Positions 15,407 to 27,611 of a stretch of 64,000 bases of DNA are shown here, one piece after another; the first letter of the stretch is position 1; each line of letters opens with the position of its first letter. This DNA comes from Baylisascaris procyonis (lineage: Eukaryota; Nematoda; Chromadorea; Rhabditida; Ascarididae). The notes beneath the pieces are model-generated. The model searched no databases. It was not told the origin of the DNA and was given only the letters and a program-made list of their open reading frames with translations. The stretch lies in NCBI GenBank assembly GCA_037389465.1, contig JAZARR010000003.1, positions 62,001-126,000 of the forward strand, in the 5' to 3' direction. The position numbers were made by a program, and so were the translations under genes.

Positions 15407-18110
15407 TTGCAAAATTCGCATGCGAACTTCACAGGCGTCGCATGCGAATTTGCAAACGTCGCATGCGAATTTTGCAAACGTCGCATGCGAACTTCGCAAG
15501 TTTCGCATACGAACTTTGCAGAATTCGCATGCGACCTTTGCAAAATTCGCATGCGAACTGTGCAAAATTCGCATGCGAACTTCGCGAAATTCCCATGCGG
15601 ACTCCAGAAATGTCGCGTGCAATCTTCGCAAATGTCGCATGCGAATTTTGCAGGATTCGCATGCGAACTTTGCAGTATTCGCATGCGACCTTTGCGAAAT
15701 TCGCATGTGGACTTCGCAAAATTCGCACGCTTACTGTGCAAAATTCGCATGCAAACTTTGCAAATTCCGCATGCGAGCTTTGCAAAATTCGCATGCGAAC
15801 TTTGCAAAATTCGCATGCAAACTTTGCAAATTCCGCATGCGAGCTTTGCAAAATTCGCATGCGAACTTTGCAAAATCCGCACGCGAAACTTGCAAAGTTC
15901 GCATGCGGACTCGAGAAATGTCGCGTGCAATCTTCGCAAATTTCGCATACGAACTTTGCAGAATTCGCATGCGAACTTTGCTGTATTCGCATGCGACCTT
16001 TGCAAAATTCGCACGCGAACTTCGCAAAATTCGCACGCTTACTGTGCAAAATTCGCATGCAAACTTTGCAAATTCCGCATGCGAGCTTTGCAAGATTCGC
16101 ATGCGAACTTTGCAAAATTCGCATGCAAACTTTGCAAATTCCGCATGCGAGCTTTGCAAAATTCGCATGCGAACTTTGCAAAATCCGCACGCGAAACTTG
16201 CAAAGTTCGCATGCGGACTCGAGAAATGTCGCGTGCAATCTTCGCAAATTTCGCATACGAACTTTGCAGAATTCGCATGCGAACTTTGCAAAATTCGCAT
16301 GCAAGCTTTGGAAAATTCGCATGGGAACTTTGCAAAATTCGCATGCGAACATCACAGGTGTCGCATGCGAACTGTGCAAATATCGCATGCGAACTTTGCA
16401 GGACTCGCATGCGAACTTTGCAGTATTCGCATGTGAACTTTGCAAATTCCGCATGCGAGCTTTGCAAAATTCGCATGCGAACTTTGCAAAATCCGCACGC
16501 GAAACTTGCAAAGTTCGCATGCGGACTCGAGAAATGTCGCGTGCAATCTTCGCAAATTTCGCATACGAACTTTGCAGAATTCGCATGCGAACTTTGCAAA
16601 ATTCGCATGCAAGCTTTGGAAAATTCGCATGGGAACTTTGCAAAATTCGCATGCGAACATCACAGGTGTCGCATGCGAACTGTGCAAATGTCGCATGCGA
16701 ACTTTGCAGGACTCGCATGCGAACTTTGCAGTATTCGCATGTGAACTTTGCAAAATTCGCATGCGAACTTCACAGGCGTCGCATGCGAATTTGCAAACGT
16801 CGCATGCGAATTTTGCAAACGTCGCATGCGAACTTCGCAAGTTTCGCATACGAACTTTGCAGAATTCGCATGCGACCTTTGCAAAATTCGCATGCGAACT
16901 TTGCGAAATTCGCATGCGAACTGTGCAAAATTCGCATGCGAACTTCGCGAAATTCCCATGCGGACTCCAGAAATGTCGCGTGCAATCTTCGCAAATGTCG
17001 CATGCGAATTTTGCAGGATTCGCATGCGAACTTTGCAGTATTCGCATGCGACCTTTGCGAAATTCGCATGTGGACTTCGCAAAATTCGCACGCTTACTGT
17101 GCAAAATTCGCATGCAAACTTTGCAAATTCCGCATGCGAGCTTTGCAAAATTCGCATGCGAACTTTGCAAAATTCGCATGCAAACTTTGCAAATTCCGCA
17201 TGCGAGCTTTGCAAAATTCGCATGCGAACTTTGCAAAATCCGCACGCGAAACTTGCAAAGTTCGCATGCGGACTCGAGAAATGTCGCGTGCAATCTTCGC
17301 AAATTTCGCATACGAACTTTGCAGAATTCGCATGCGAACTTTGCTGTATTCGCATGCGACCTTTGCAAAATTCGCACGCGAACTTCGCAAAATTCGCACG
17401 CTTACTGTGCAAAATTCGCATGCAAACTTTGCAAATTCCGCATGCGAGCTTTGCAAGATTCGCATGCGAACTTTGCAAAATTCGCATGCAAACTTTGCAA
17501 ATTCCGCATGCGAGCTTTGCAAAATTCGCATGCGAACTTTGCAAAATCCGCACGCGAAACTTGCAAAGTTCGCATGCGGACTCGAGAAATGTCGCGTGCA
17601 ATCTTCGCAAATTTCGCATACGAACTTTGCAGAATTCGCATGCGAACTTTGCAAAATTCGCATGCAAGCTTTGGAAAATTCGCATGGGAACTTTGCAAAA
17701 TTCGCATGCGAACATCACAGGTGTCGCATGCGAACTGTGCAAATATCGCATGCGAACTTTGCAGGACTCGCATGCGAACTTTGCAGTATTCGCATGTGAA
17801 CTTTGCAAATTCCGCATGCGAGCTTTGCAAAATTCGCATGCGAACTTTGCAAAATCCGCACGCGAAACTTGCAAAGTTCGCATGCGGACTCGAGAAATGT
17901 CGCGTGCAATCTTCGCAAATTTCGCATACGAACTTTGCAGAATTCGCATGCGAACTTTGCAAAATTCGCATGCAAGCTTTGGAAAATTCGCATGGGAACT
18001 TTGCAAAATTCGCATGCGAACATCACAGGTGTCGCATGCGAACTGTGCAAATGTCGCATGCGAACTTTGCAGGACTCGCATGCGAACTTTGCAGTATTCG
18101 CATGTGAACT
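15407..18110 (+). repeat. Tandem higher-order repeat of about 1.36 kb, two copies
   Basis: Two adjacent copies lie at about 15407-16747 and 16748-18110. The offset is 1363 bp, reduced to 1341 bp at the left end because the first copy lacks one 22-bp unit near 15550. Related sequence is found at about 6825-7840, at offset 8906 from the first copy. The copies share rare variants such as GAACATCACAGGTGTC and CGCACGCTTACTGTGC, so they are recent relative to unit divergence. Confidence 0.87.
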
Positions 18111-18714
18111 TTGCAAAATTCGCATGCGAACTTCGCAAAATTCGCACGCGTACTGTGCAAAATTCGCATGCAAACTTTGCAAATTCCGCATGCGAGCTTT
18201 GCAAAATTCGCATGCGAACTTTGCAAAATTCGCATGCAACTTTGCAAAATCCGCACGCGAACTTCACAAATGTCGCATGCGAACTTTGCAGGACTCGCAT
18301 GCGAACTTTGCAGTATTCGCATGTGAACTTTGCAAAATTCGCATGCGGACTCTGCAATATCCGCATGCGAACTTTGCAAAATTCGCATGCGAACTGTGCA
18401 AAATTCGCATGCGAACTTTGCGAATTCCGCATGCGAACTTCGCAGAATTCGTATGCGAACTTCGCAATATTCGCATGCGAACTTTGCAAAATTCGCATGC
18501 GGACTCTGCAATATCCGCACGCGAACTTTGCAAAATTCGCATGCGAACTTTGCAAAATTCGCATGCGAACTCCACAGGTGTCGCACGCGAGCTTTGCAAA
18601 CGTCGCATGCGAATTTTGCAAACGTCGCATGCGAACTTCGCAGACGCGCATGCGTACTTTGCAAAATTCGCATGCAAACTTTGGAAAATTCGCATGGGAA
18701 CTGCAAAATTCGCA

Positions 18715-21568
18715 TGCGAATATTGCAAAGTTCGCATGCGAATTTTGCGAAGTTCGTATGCGAATATTGGAAAGTTCGCATGCGACGTTTGCACAGTTCG
18801 CCTGCGAATATTGCAAAGCTCGCATGCGAATTTTGCAGTTCCCATGCGAATCTTCCAAAGTTTGCATGCGAATTTTGCAAAGTACGCATGCGCGTTTGCG
18901 AAGTTCGCATGCGACGTCTGCAAAATTCGCATGCGACGTTTGCAAAGTTCGCGTGCGACACCTGTGAAGTTCGCATGCGAATTTTGCAAAGTTCGCATGC
19001 GAATTTTGCAAAGTTCGCATGCGGATATTGCAGAGTCCGCATGCGAATTTTGCAAAGTTCGCATGCGAATTTCGCAAAGTTCGCTTGCGAATTTTGCAAA
19101 GTTCGCATGCGAATTTTGCAAAGTTCGCATGCGACATCTGCGAAGTTCGCGTGCAACATTTCTGGAGTTTGCATGCGGATCTTGCAAAGTTCACATGCGA
19201 ATTTTGCAAAGTTCGCATGCGAATTTTGCACAGTTCGCATGCGAATTTTGCAAAGTTCTCATGCGAATTTCGCAAAGTTCGCATGCGAATTTTGCAAAGT
19301 TCACATGCGAATACTGCAAAGGTCGCATGCGAATTTTGCAGTTCGCATGCGAATTTTCCAAATTTTGCATGCGAATTTTGCAAAGTACGCATGCACGTCT
19401 GCGAAGTTCGCATGCGACGTTTGCAAAATTCGCATGCGAAGTTTGCAAAGCTCGCATGCGACACCTGTGAAGTTCGCATGCGAATTTTGCAAAGTTCGCA
19501 TGCGAATTTTGCAAAGTTCGCATGCGAATTTTGCACAGTTCGCATGCGAATTTTGCAAAGTTCTCATGCGAATTTCGCAAAGTTCGCATGCGAATTTTGC
19601 ACAGTTCGCATGCGAATTTTGCAAAGTTCTCATGCGAATTTTGCAGAGTTCGCATGCGAATTTTGCAAAGTTCACATGCGAATACTGCAAAGCTCGCATG
19701 CGAATTTTGCAGTTCCCATGCGAATTTTCCAAAGTTTGCATGCGAATTTTGCAAAGCACGCATGCGCGTCTGCGAAGTTCGCACGCGACGTTTGCAAAAT
19801 TCGCATGCGACGTTTGCAAAGCTCGCATGCGACACCTGTGAAGTTCGCATGCGAATTTTGCAAAGTTCGCATGCGAATTTTGCAAAGTTCGCATGCGAAT
19901 TTTGCACAGTTCGCATGCGAATTTTGCAAAGTTCTCATGCGAATTTCGCAAAGTTCGCATGCGAATTTTGCAAAGTTCACATGCGAATACTGCAAAGTTC
20001 GCATGCGAATTCTGCAAAGTTCGCATGCGACACTTGCGAAGTTTGCACGCGACATTTCTGGACTCCGCATGCGAATTTTGCGAAATTCGCATGCGAATTT
20101 TGCAAAGCTCGCATGCGGAACTTGCAAAGTTTGCATGCGAATTTTGCACAGTACGCGTGCGAATTTTGCGAAGTTCGCATGCGAATTTTGCAAAGTTCAC
20201 ATGCGAATACTGCAAAGTTCGCATGCGAATCCTGCAAAGTTCGCATGCGACACCTGTGAAGTTCGCATGCGAATTTTGCAAAGTTCCCATGTGAATTTTC
20301 CAAAGCTTGCATGCGAATTTTGCAAAGTTCGCATGCGAATTCTGCAAAGTTCGTATGCGAAATTTGCGAAGATTGCACGCGACATTTCTCGAGTCCGCAT
20401 GCGAACTTTGCAAGTTTCGCGTGCGAATTTTGCAAAGTTCGCATGCGAATTTTGCAAAGTTTGCATGCGGATATTGCAGAGTCCGCATGCGAATTTTGCA
20501 AAGTTCGCATGCGAATTTCGCAAATTTCGCATGCGAATTCTGCAAAGTTCACATGCGAATACTGCAAAGTTCGCATGCGAATTTTGCAGTTCCCATGCGA
20601 ATTTTGCACAGTTCGCATGCGAATTTTGCAAAGTTCTCATGCGAATTTCGCAAAGTTCGCATGCGAATTTTGCAAAGTTCACATGCGAATACTGCAAAGC
20701 TCGCATGCGAATTTTGCAGTTCGCATGCGAATTTTCCAAATTTTGCATGCGAATTTTGCAAAGTACGCATGCACGTCTGCGAAGTTCGCATGCGACGTTT
20801 GCAAAATTCGCATGCGAAGTTTGCAAAGCTCGCATGCGACACCTGTGAAGTTCGCACGCGAATTTTGCAAAGTTCGCATGCGAATTTTGCAAAGTTCGCA
20901 TGCGAATTTTGCACAGTTCGCATGCGAATTTTGCAAAGTTCTCATGCGAATTTCGCAAAGTTCGCATGCGAATTTTGCACAGTTCGCATGCGAATTTTGC
21001 AAAGTTCTCATGCGAATTTTGCAAAGTTCGCATGCGAATTTTGCAAAGTTCACATGCGAATACTGCAAAGCTCGCATGCGAATTTTGCAGTTCCCATGCG
21101 AATTTTCCAAAGTTTGCATGCGAATTTTGCAAAGCACGCATGCGCGTCTGCGAAGTTCGCACGCGACGTTTGCAAAATTCGCATGCGACGTTTGCAAAGC
21201 TCGCATGCGACACCTGTGAAGTTCGCATGCGAATTTTGCAAAGTTCGCATGCGAATTTTGCAAAGTTCGCATGCGAATTTTGCACAGTTCGCATGCGAAT
21301 TTTGTAAAGTTCTCATGCGAATTTCGCAAAGTTCGCATGCGAATTTTGCAAAGTTCACATGCGAATACTGCAAAGTTCGCATGCGAATTCTGCAAAGTTC
21401 GCATGCGACACTTGCGAAGTTTGCACGCGACATTTCTGGACTCCGCATGCGAATTTTGCGAAATTCGCATGCGAATTTTGCAAAGCTCGCATGCGGAACT
21501 TGCAAAGTTTGCATGCGAATTTTGCACAGTACGCGTGCGAATTTTGCGATGTTCGCATGCGAATTTTG
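18715..21568 (-). repeat. 22-bp satellite array, inverted block 1
   Basis: This is the same satellite read on the other strand. The spacer after each TTCGCATGCGAA is now TTTTGCAAAG instead of CTTTGCAAAA, the exact reverse complement of the forward unit. The switch on the left falls within the palindrome TTCGCATGCGAA at 18709-18720. The switch on the right falls within TTTTGCAAAA at 21564-21573. Within the block the units again carry 19- and 21-bp variants and the same higher-order variant order as the forward blocks, read backwards. Confidence 0.95.
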
Positions 21569-24500
21569 CAAAATTCGCACGCGAAACTTGCAAAGTTCGC
21601 ATGCGGACTCGAGAAATGTCGCGTGCAATCTTCGCAAATTTCGCATACGAACTTTGCAGAATTCGCATGCGAACTTTGCAAAATTCGCATGCAAGCTTTG
21701 GAAAATTCACATGGGAACTTTGCAAAATTCGCATGCGAACTTCACAGGTGTCGCATGCGAACTTTGCAGGATTCGCATGCGAACTTTGCAGTATTCGCAT
21801 GTGAACTTTGCAAAATTCGCATGCGAACTTCGCAAAATTCGCACGCGTACTGTGCAAAATTCGCATGCAAACTTTGCAAGTTCCGCATGCGAGCTTTGCA
21901 AAATTCGCATGCGAATTTCGCAAAATTCGCATGCGGAGTCCAGAAATGTCGCGTGCAAACTTCGCAAGTGTCGCATGCGAACTTTGCAGAATTCGCATGC
22001 GAACTTTGCAGTATTCGCATGTGAACTTTGCAAAATTCGCATGCGAACTTTGCGAAATTCGCATGAGAACTTTGCAAAATTCGCATGCGAACTGTGCAAA
22101 ATTCGCATGCGAACTTTGCAAAATTCGCATGCGAACTTTGCAAAATTCGCATGCGAACTTCACAGGTGTCGCATGCGAGCTTTGCAAACGTCGCATGCGA
22201 ATTTCGCAAATGTCGCATGCGAACTTTGCAATATTCGCATGCGGACTCCAGAAATGTCGCGTGCAATCTTCGCAAATGGCGCATACGAACTTTGCAAAAT
22301 TCGCATGCGAACTTTGCAAAATTCGCATGCGAACTTTGCAAAATTCGCATGTGAACTTTGCAAGATCCGCATGCAAACTCCAGAAATGTTGCACGCGAAC
22401 TTCGCAGATGTCGCATGCGAACTTTGCAAAATTCGCATGCGAGCTTTGCAAAATTCGCATGCGAACTTCACAAGTGTCGCATGCGAGCTTTGCAAACGTC
22501 GCATGCGAATTTTGCAAACGTCGCATGCGAGCTTCGCAGACGTGCATGCGTACTTTGCAAAATTCGCATGCAAACTTTGGAAAATTCGCATGGGAACCGC
22601 AAAATTCGCATGCGAGCTTTGCAGTATTCGCATGTGAACTTTGCAAAATTCGCATGCGAACTTTGCGAAATTCGCATGAGAACTTTGCAAAATTCGCATG
22701 CGAACTGTGCAAAATTCGCATGCGAACTTTGCAAAATTCGCATGTGAACTTTGCAAGATCCGCATGCAAACTCCAGAAATGTTGCACGCGAACTTCGCAG
22801 ATGTCGCATGCGAACTTTGCAAAATTCGCATGCGATCTTTGCGAAATTCGCATGCGAACTCTACAAAATTCGCATGCGAGCTGTGCAGATGTCGCATGCG
22901 AATTTCGCAAATGTCGCATGCGAGCTTTGCAGAATTCGCATGCGAACTTTGCAATATCCGCATGCAAACTTTGCAATATTCGCATGCGACCTTTGCAAAA
23001 TTCGCATGAGAACTTTGCGAAATTCGCATGCGAACTGTGCAAAATTCGCATGCGAACTTTGCAAAATTCGCATGCGAACTTTGCGAAATTCGCATGATAA
23101 CTTTGCAAAATTCGCATGCGGACTCTGCAATATCCGCATGCGAACTTTGCAAAATTCGCATGGGAACTGCAAAATTCGCATGCGAGCTTTGCAGTATTCG
23201 CATGTGAACTTTGCAAAATTCGCATGCGAACTTTGCGAAATTCGCATGTGAACTTTGCAAGATCCGCATGCAAACTCCAGAAATGTTGCACGCGAACTTC
23301 GCAGATGTCGCATGCGAACTTTGCAAAATTCGCATGCGATCTTTGCGAAATTCGCATGCGAACTCTACAAAATTCGCATGCGAACTGTGCAGATGTCGCA
23401 TGCGAATTTCGCAAATGTCGCATGCGAACTTTGCAGAATTCGCATGCGAACTTTGCAATATCCGCATGCGAACTTTGCAATATTCGCATGCGACCTTTGC
23501 AAAATTCGCATGAGAACTTTGCGAAATTCGCATGAGAACTTTGCAAAATTCGCATGCGAACTGTGCAAAATTCGCATGCGAACTTTGCAAAATTCGCATG
23601 CGAACTTTGCAAAATTCGCATGCGAACTTCACAGGTGTCGCATGCGAGCTTTGCAAACGTCGCATGCGAATTTTGCAAACGTCGCGTGCGAACTTCGCAG
23701 ACGCGCATGCGTACTTTGCAAAATTCGCATGCAAACTTTGGAAAATTCGCATGGGAACTGCAAAATTCGCATGCGAGCTTTGCAGTATTCGCATGTGAAC
23801 TTTGCAAAATTCGCATGCGAACTTTGCAATATTCGCATGCGATCTTTGCAAAATTCGCATGAGAACTTTGCGAAATTTGCATGCGAACTGTGCAAAATTC
23901 GCATGCGAACTTCGCGAAATTCAAATGCGGACTCCAGAAATGTCGCGTGCAATCTTCGCAAATGTCGCACGCGAACTTCGCAGGATTCGCATGCGAACTT
24001 TGCAGTATTCGCATGCGACCTTTGCAAAATTCGCATGCCGACTCTGCAATATCCGCATGCGAACTTTGCAAAATTCGCATGCGAACTTTGCAAAATTCGC
24101 ATGCGAACTTCACAGGCGTCGCATGCGAATTTGCAAACGTCGCATGCGAATTTTGCAAACGTCGTATGCGAACTTCGCAAGTTTCGCATACGAACTTTGC
24201 AGAATTCGCATGCGAACTTTGCAATATCCGCACGCGAACTTTGCAATATTCGCATGCGACCTTTGCAAAATTCGCATGCGAACTTTGCGAAATTCGCATG
24301 CGAACTGTGCAAAATTCGCATGCGAACTTCGCGAAATTCCCATGCGGACTCCAGAAATGTCGCGTGCAATCTTCGCAAATGTCGCATGCGAATTTTGCAG
24401 GATTCGCATGGGAACTTTGCAGTATTCGCATGCGACCTTTGCGAAATTCGCATGTGAACTTCGCAAAATTCGCACGCTTACTGTGCAAAATTCGCATGCA

Positions 24501-25250
24501 AACTTTGCAAATGTCGCATGCGAACTTTGCAGGACTCGCATGCGAACTTTGCAGTATTCGCATGTGAACTTTGCAAATTCCGCATGCGAGCTTTGCAAAA
24601 TTCGCATGCGAACCTTGCAAAATCCGCACGCGAAACTTGCAAAGTTCGCATGCGGACTCGAGAAATGTCGGGTGCAATCTTCGCAAATTTCGCATACGAA
24701 CTTTGGAGAATTCGCATGCGAACTTTGCAAAATTCGCATGCAAGCTTCGGAAAATTCGCATGGGAACTTTGCAAAATTCGCATGCGAACATCACAGGTGT
24801 CGCATGCGAACTGTGCAAATGTCGCATGCGAACTTTGCAGGACTCGCATGCGAACTTTGCAGTATTCGCATGTGAACTTTGCAAAATTCGCATGCGAACT
24901 TCGCAAAATTCGCACGCGTACTGTGCAAAATTCGCATGCAAACTTTGCAAATTCCGCATGCGAGCTTTGCAAAATTCGCATGCGAACTTTGCAAAATTCG
25001 CATGCAACTTTGCAAAATCCGCACGCGAACTTCACAAATGTCGCATGCGAACTTTGCAGGACTCGCATGCGAACTTTGCAGTATTCGCATGTGAACTTTG
25101 CAAAATTCGCATGCGGACTCTGCAATATCCGCATGCGAACTTTGCAAAATTCGCATGCGAACTGTGCAAAATTCGCATGCGAACTTTGCGAATTCCGCAT
25201 GCGAACTTCGCAGAATTCGTATGCGAACTTCGCAAAATTCGCATGCGAAC
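21569..25250 (+). repeat. 22-bp satellite array, forward-orientation block 2
   Basis: The array returns to the forward orientation (spacer CTTTGCAAAA). It begins inside the symmetric spacer TTTTGCAAAA at 21564-21573 and ends where CTTTGCA joins GTTCCC at about 25250. The right part, from about 24879, repeats the end of forward block 1 (from about 18111) at an offset of 6768 bp. Confidence 0.94.
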
Positions 25251-27230
25251 TTTGCAGTTCCCATGCGAATCTTCCAAAGTTTGCATGCGAATTTTGCAAA
25301 GTACGCATGCGCGTTTGCGAAGTTCGCATGCGACGTCTGCAAAATTCGCATGCGACGTTTGCAAAGTTCGCGTGCGACACCTGTGAAGTTCGCATGCGAA
25401 TTTTGCAAAGTTCGCATGCGAATTTTGCAAAGTTCGCATGCGGATATTGCAGAGTCCGCATGCGAATTTTGCAAAGTTCGCATGCGAATTTCGCAAAGTT
25501 CGCTTGCGAATTTTGCAAAGTTCGCATGCGAATTTTGCAAAGTTCGCATGCGACATCTGCGAAGTTCGCGTGCAACATTTCTGGAGTTTGCATGCGGATC
25601 TTGCAAAGTTCACATGCGAATTTTGCAAAGTTCGCATGCGAATTTTGCACAGTTCGCATGCGAATTTTGCAAAGTTCTCATGCGAATTTCGCAAAGTTCG
25701 CATGCGAATTTTGCAAAGTTCACATGCGAATACTGCAAAGGTCGCATGCGAATTTTGCAGTTCGCGTGCGAATTTTCCAAATTTTGCATGCGAATTTTGC
25801 AAAGTACGCATGCACGTCTGCGAAGTTCGCATGCGACGTTTGCAAAATTCGCATGCGAAGTTTGCAAAGCTCGCATGCGACACCTGTGAAGTTCGCATGC
25901 GAATTTTGCAAAGTTCGCATGCGAATTTTGCAAAGTTCGCATGCGAATTTTGCACAGTTCGCATGCGAATTTTGCAAAGTTCTCATGCGAATTTCGCAAA
26001 GTTCGCATGCGAATTTTGCACAGTTCGCATGCGAATTTTGCAAAGTTCTCATGCGAATTTTGCAGAGTTCGCATGCGAATTTTGCAAAGTTCACATGCGA
26101 ATACTGCAAAGCTCGCATGCGAATTTTGCAGTTCCCATGCGAATTTTCCAAAGTTTGCATGCGAATTTTGCAAAGCACGCATGCGCGTCTGCGAAGTTCG
26201 CACGCGACGTTTGCAAAATTCGCATGCGACGTTTGCAAAGCTCGCATGCGACACCTGTGAAGTTCGCATGCGAATTTTGCAAAGTTCGCATGCGAATTTT
26301 GCAAAGTTCGCATGCGAATTTTGCACAGTTCGCATGCGAATTTTGCAAAGTTCTCATGCGAATTTCGCAAAGTTCGCATGCGAATTTTGCAAAGTTCACA
26401 TGCGAATACTGCAAAGTTCGCATGCGAATTCTGCAAAGTTCGCATGCGACACTTGCGAAGTTTGCACGCGACATTTCTGGACTCCGCATGCGAATTTTGC
26501 GAAATTCGCATGCGAATTTTGCAAAGCTCGCATGCGGAACTTGCAAAGTTTGCATGCGAATTTTGCACAGTACGCGTGCGAATTTTGCGAAGTTCGCATG
26601 CGAATTTTGCAAAGTTCACATGCGAATACTGCAAAGTTCGCATGCGAATCCTGCAAAGTTCGCATGCGACACCTGTGAAGTTCGCATGCGAATTTTGCAA
26701 AGTTCCCATGTGAATTTTCCAAAGCTTGCATGCGAATTTTGCAAAGTTCGCATGCGAATTCTGCAAAGTTCGTATGCGAAATTTGCGAAGATTGCACGCG
26801 ACATTTCTCGAGTCCGCATGCGAACTTTGCAAGTTTCGCGTGCGAATTTTGCAAAGTTCGCATGCGAATTTTGCAAAGTTTGCATGCGGATATTGCAGAG
26901 TCCGCATGCGAATTTTGCAAAGTTCGCATGCGAATTTCGCAAATTTCGCATGCGAATTCTGCAAAGTTCACATGCGAATACTGCAAAGTTCGCATGCGAA
27001 TTTTGCAGTTCCCATGCGAATTTTGCACAGTTCGCATGCGAATTTTGAAAAGTTCTCATGCGAATTTCGCAAAGTTCGCATGCGAATTTTGCAGTTCGCA
27101 TGCGAATTTTCCAAATTTTGCATGCGAATTTTGCAAAGTACGCATGCACGTCTGCGAAGTTCGCATGCGACGTTTGCAAAATTCGCATGCGAAGTTTGCA
27201 AAGCTCGCATGCGACACCTGTGAAGTTCGC
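24879..27230 (+). repeat. Duplication of the first orientation-switch region (18.1-20.8 kb)
   Basis: The segment repeats 18111-18482 at offset 6768, then 18838 to about 20.8 kb at offset 6419. The 349-bp difference equals the distance between the TTTGCA motifs at 18483 and 18832. The second copy therefore lost 349 bp, including the original switch palindrome, with the break joined at TTTGCA. This is the direct evidence that the third switch derives from the first. Confidence 0.88.
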
Positions 27231-27362
27231 ACGCGAATTTTGCAAAGTTCGCATGCGAATTTTGCAAAGTTCGCATGCGAATTTTGCACAGTTCGCATGC
27301 GAATTTTGCAAAGTTCTCATGCGAATTTCGCAAAGTTGCGAATTTCGCAAAATTTCGCAAAA
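25251..27362 (-). repeat. 22-bp satellite array, inverted block 2 and array end
   Basis: This is the inverted orientation (spacer TTTTGCAAAG). Much of the block copies inverted block 1 at an offset of 6419 bp. The last three units, from about 27320, decay into irregular fragments (TTTCGCAAAGTTGCGAATTT, then TTTCGCAAAA twice). At about 27361 the sequence changes to non-satellite DNA. This is the right border of the main array. Confidence 0.94.
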
Positions 27363-27454
27363 ACGAAGCAGCAGACGCCAAATGGATCAAATATTATTTT
27401 TTCTTTAACAAAAACTAAGGAACATTCCTAATAGAAGGGCCGAAACAACAAGAC
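27361..27454 (+). repeat. Direct repeat copy A at the satellite border
   Basis: This 94-bp sequence begins AAACGAAGCAGCAGACGCC and ends GCCGAAACAACAAGAC. It is repeated at 29883-29981 with a few substitutions and two small insertions (a T and a TTCT-like block) in the second copy. Copy A starts exactly where the satellite stops. No open frame, terminal inverted repeat or transposon motif is visible, so I cannot say whether it is an element end or a small segmental duplication. Confidence 0.85.
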
Positions 27455-27611
27455 CCTCTACCACCACACGACCATAAGAGGCACACGCACTGATTAGCAA
27501 GCGTGATCGCGACCTATTTATGTCCTAGGCTATGGCCCCTAAGGGAAAGCATAGTCCGAATGGGAAGAGATCGACATCACGATCAACACAAATGTAAACA
27601 CTTGTAAACAC
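27455..27611. other. Unique spacer between main array and satellite patch
   Basis: About 157 bp of non-repetitive sequence between repeat copy A and the short satellite patch. I see no gene, RNA or repeat in it. Confidence 0.6.

Larger units (their letters stand above)
1..18714 (+). repeat. 22-bp satellite array, forward-orientation block 1 (truncated at window edge)
   Basis: Head-to-tail units of about 22 bp fill this whole stretch. The consensus is a 12-bp part TTCGCATGCGAA followed by a 10-bp part CTTTGCAAAA. Common variants change the spacer (CTTCGCAGAT, CTGTGCAAAA, CTTTGCGAAA) or shorten the unit to 21 or 19 bp (for example GTGCATGCG, GGGAACTGC). Both parts contain perfect palindromes, TTCGCATGCGAA and TTTGCAAA. 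Orientation is therefore readable mainly from the C before and the A after TTTGCAAA. There is no unrelated sequence inside the block. The array starts before position 1, so its full length is unknown. The unit does not match a satellite I can name. Confidence 0.97.

Noticed and set aside
1..27350. Very long open reading frames in the satellite on both strands (for example 628-4296 minus, 20679-25007 minus, 15310-17799 plus)
   Set aside because: All translate the same 22-bp unit in shifting phase. They exist in every frame and on both strands at once and cross inversion points. Absence of stops is a property of the unit. No gene structure or family resemblance is present.
1..27350. CRISPR-like array of short regular repeats
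   Set aside because: Units are contiguous with no unique spacers, the flanking gene is a eukaryotic intron-rich kinase, and there are no cas genes.
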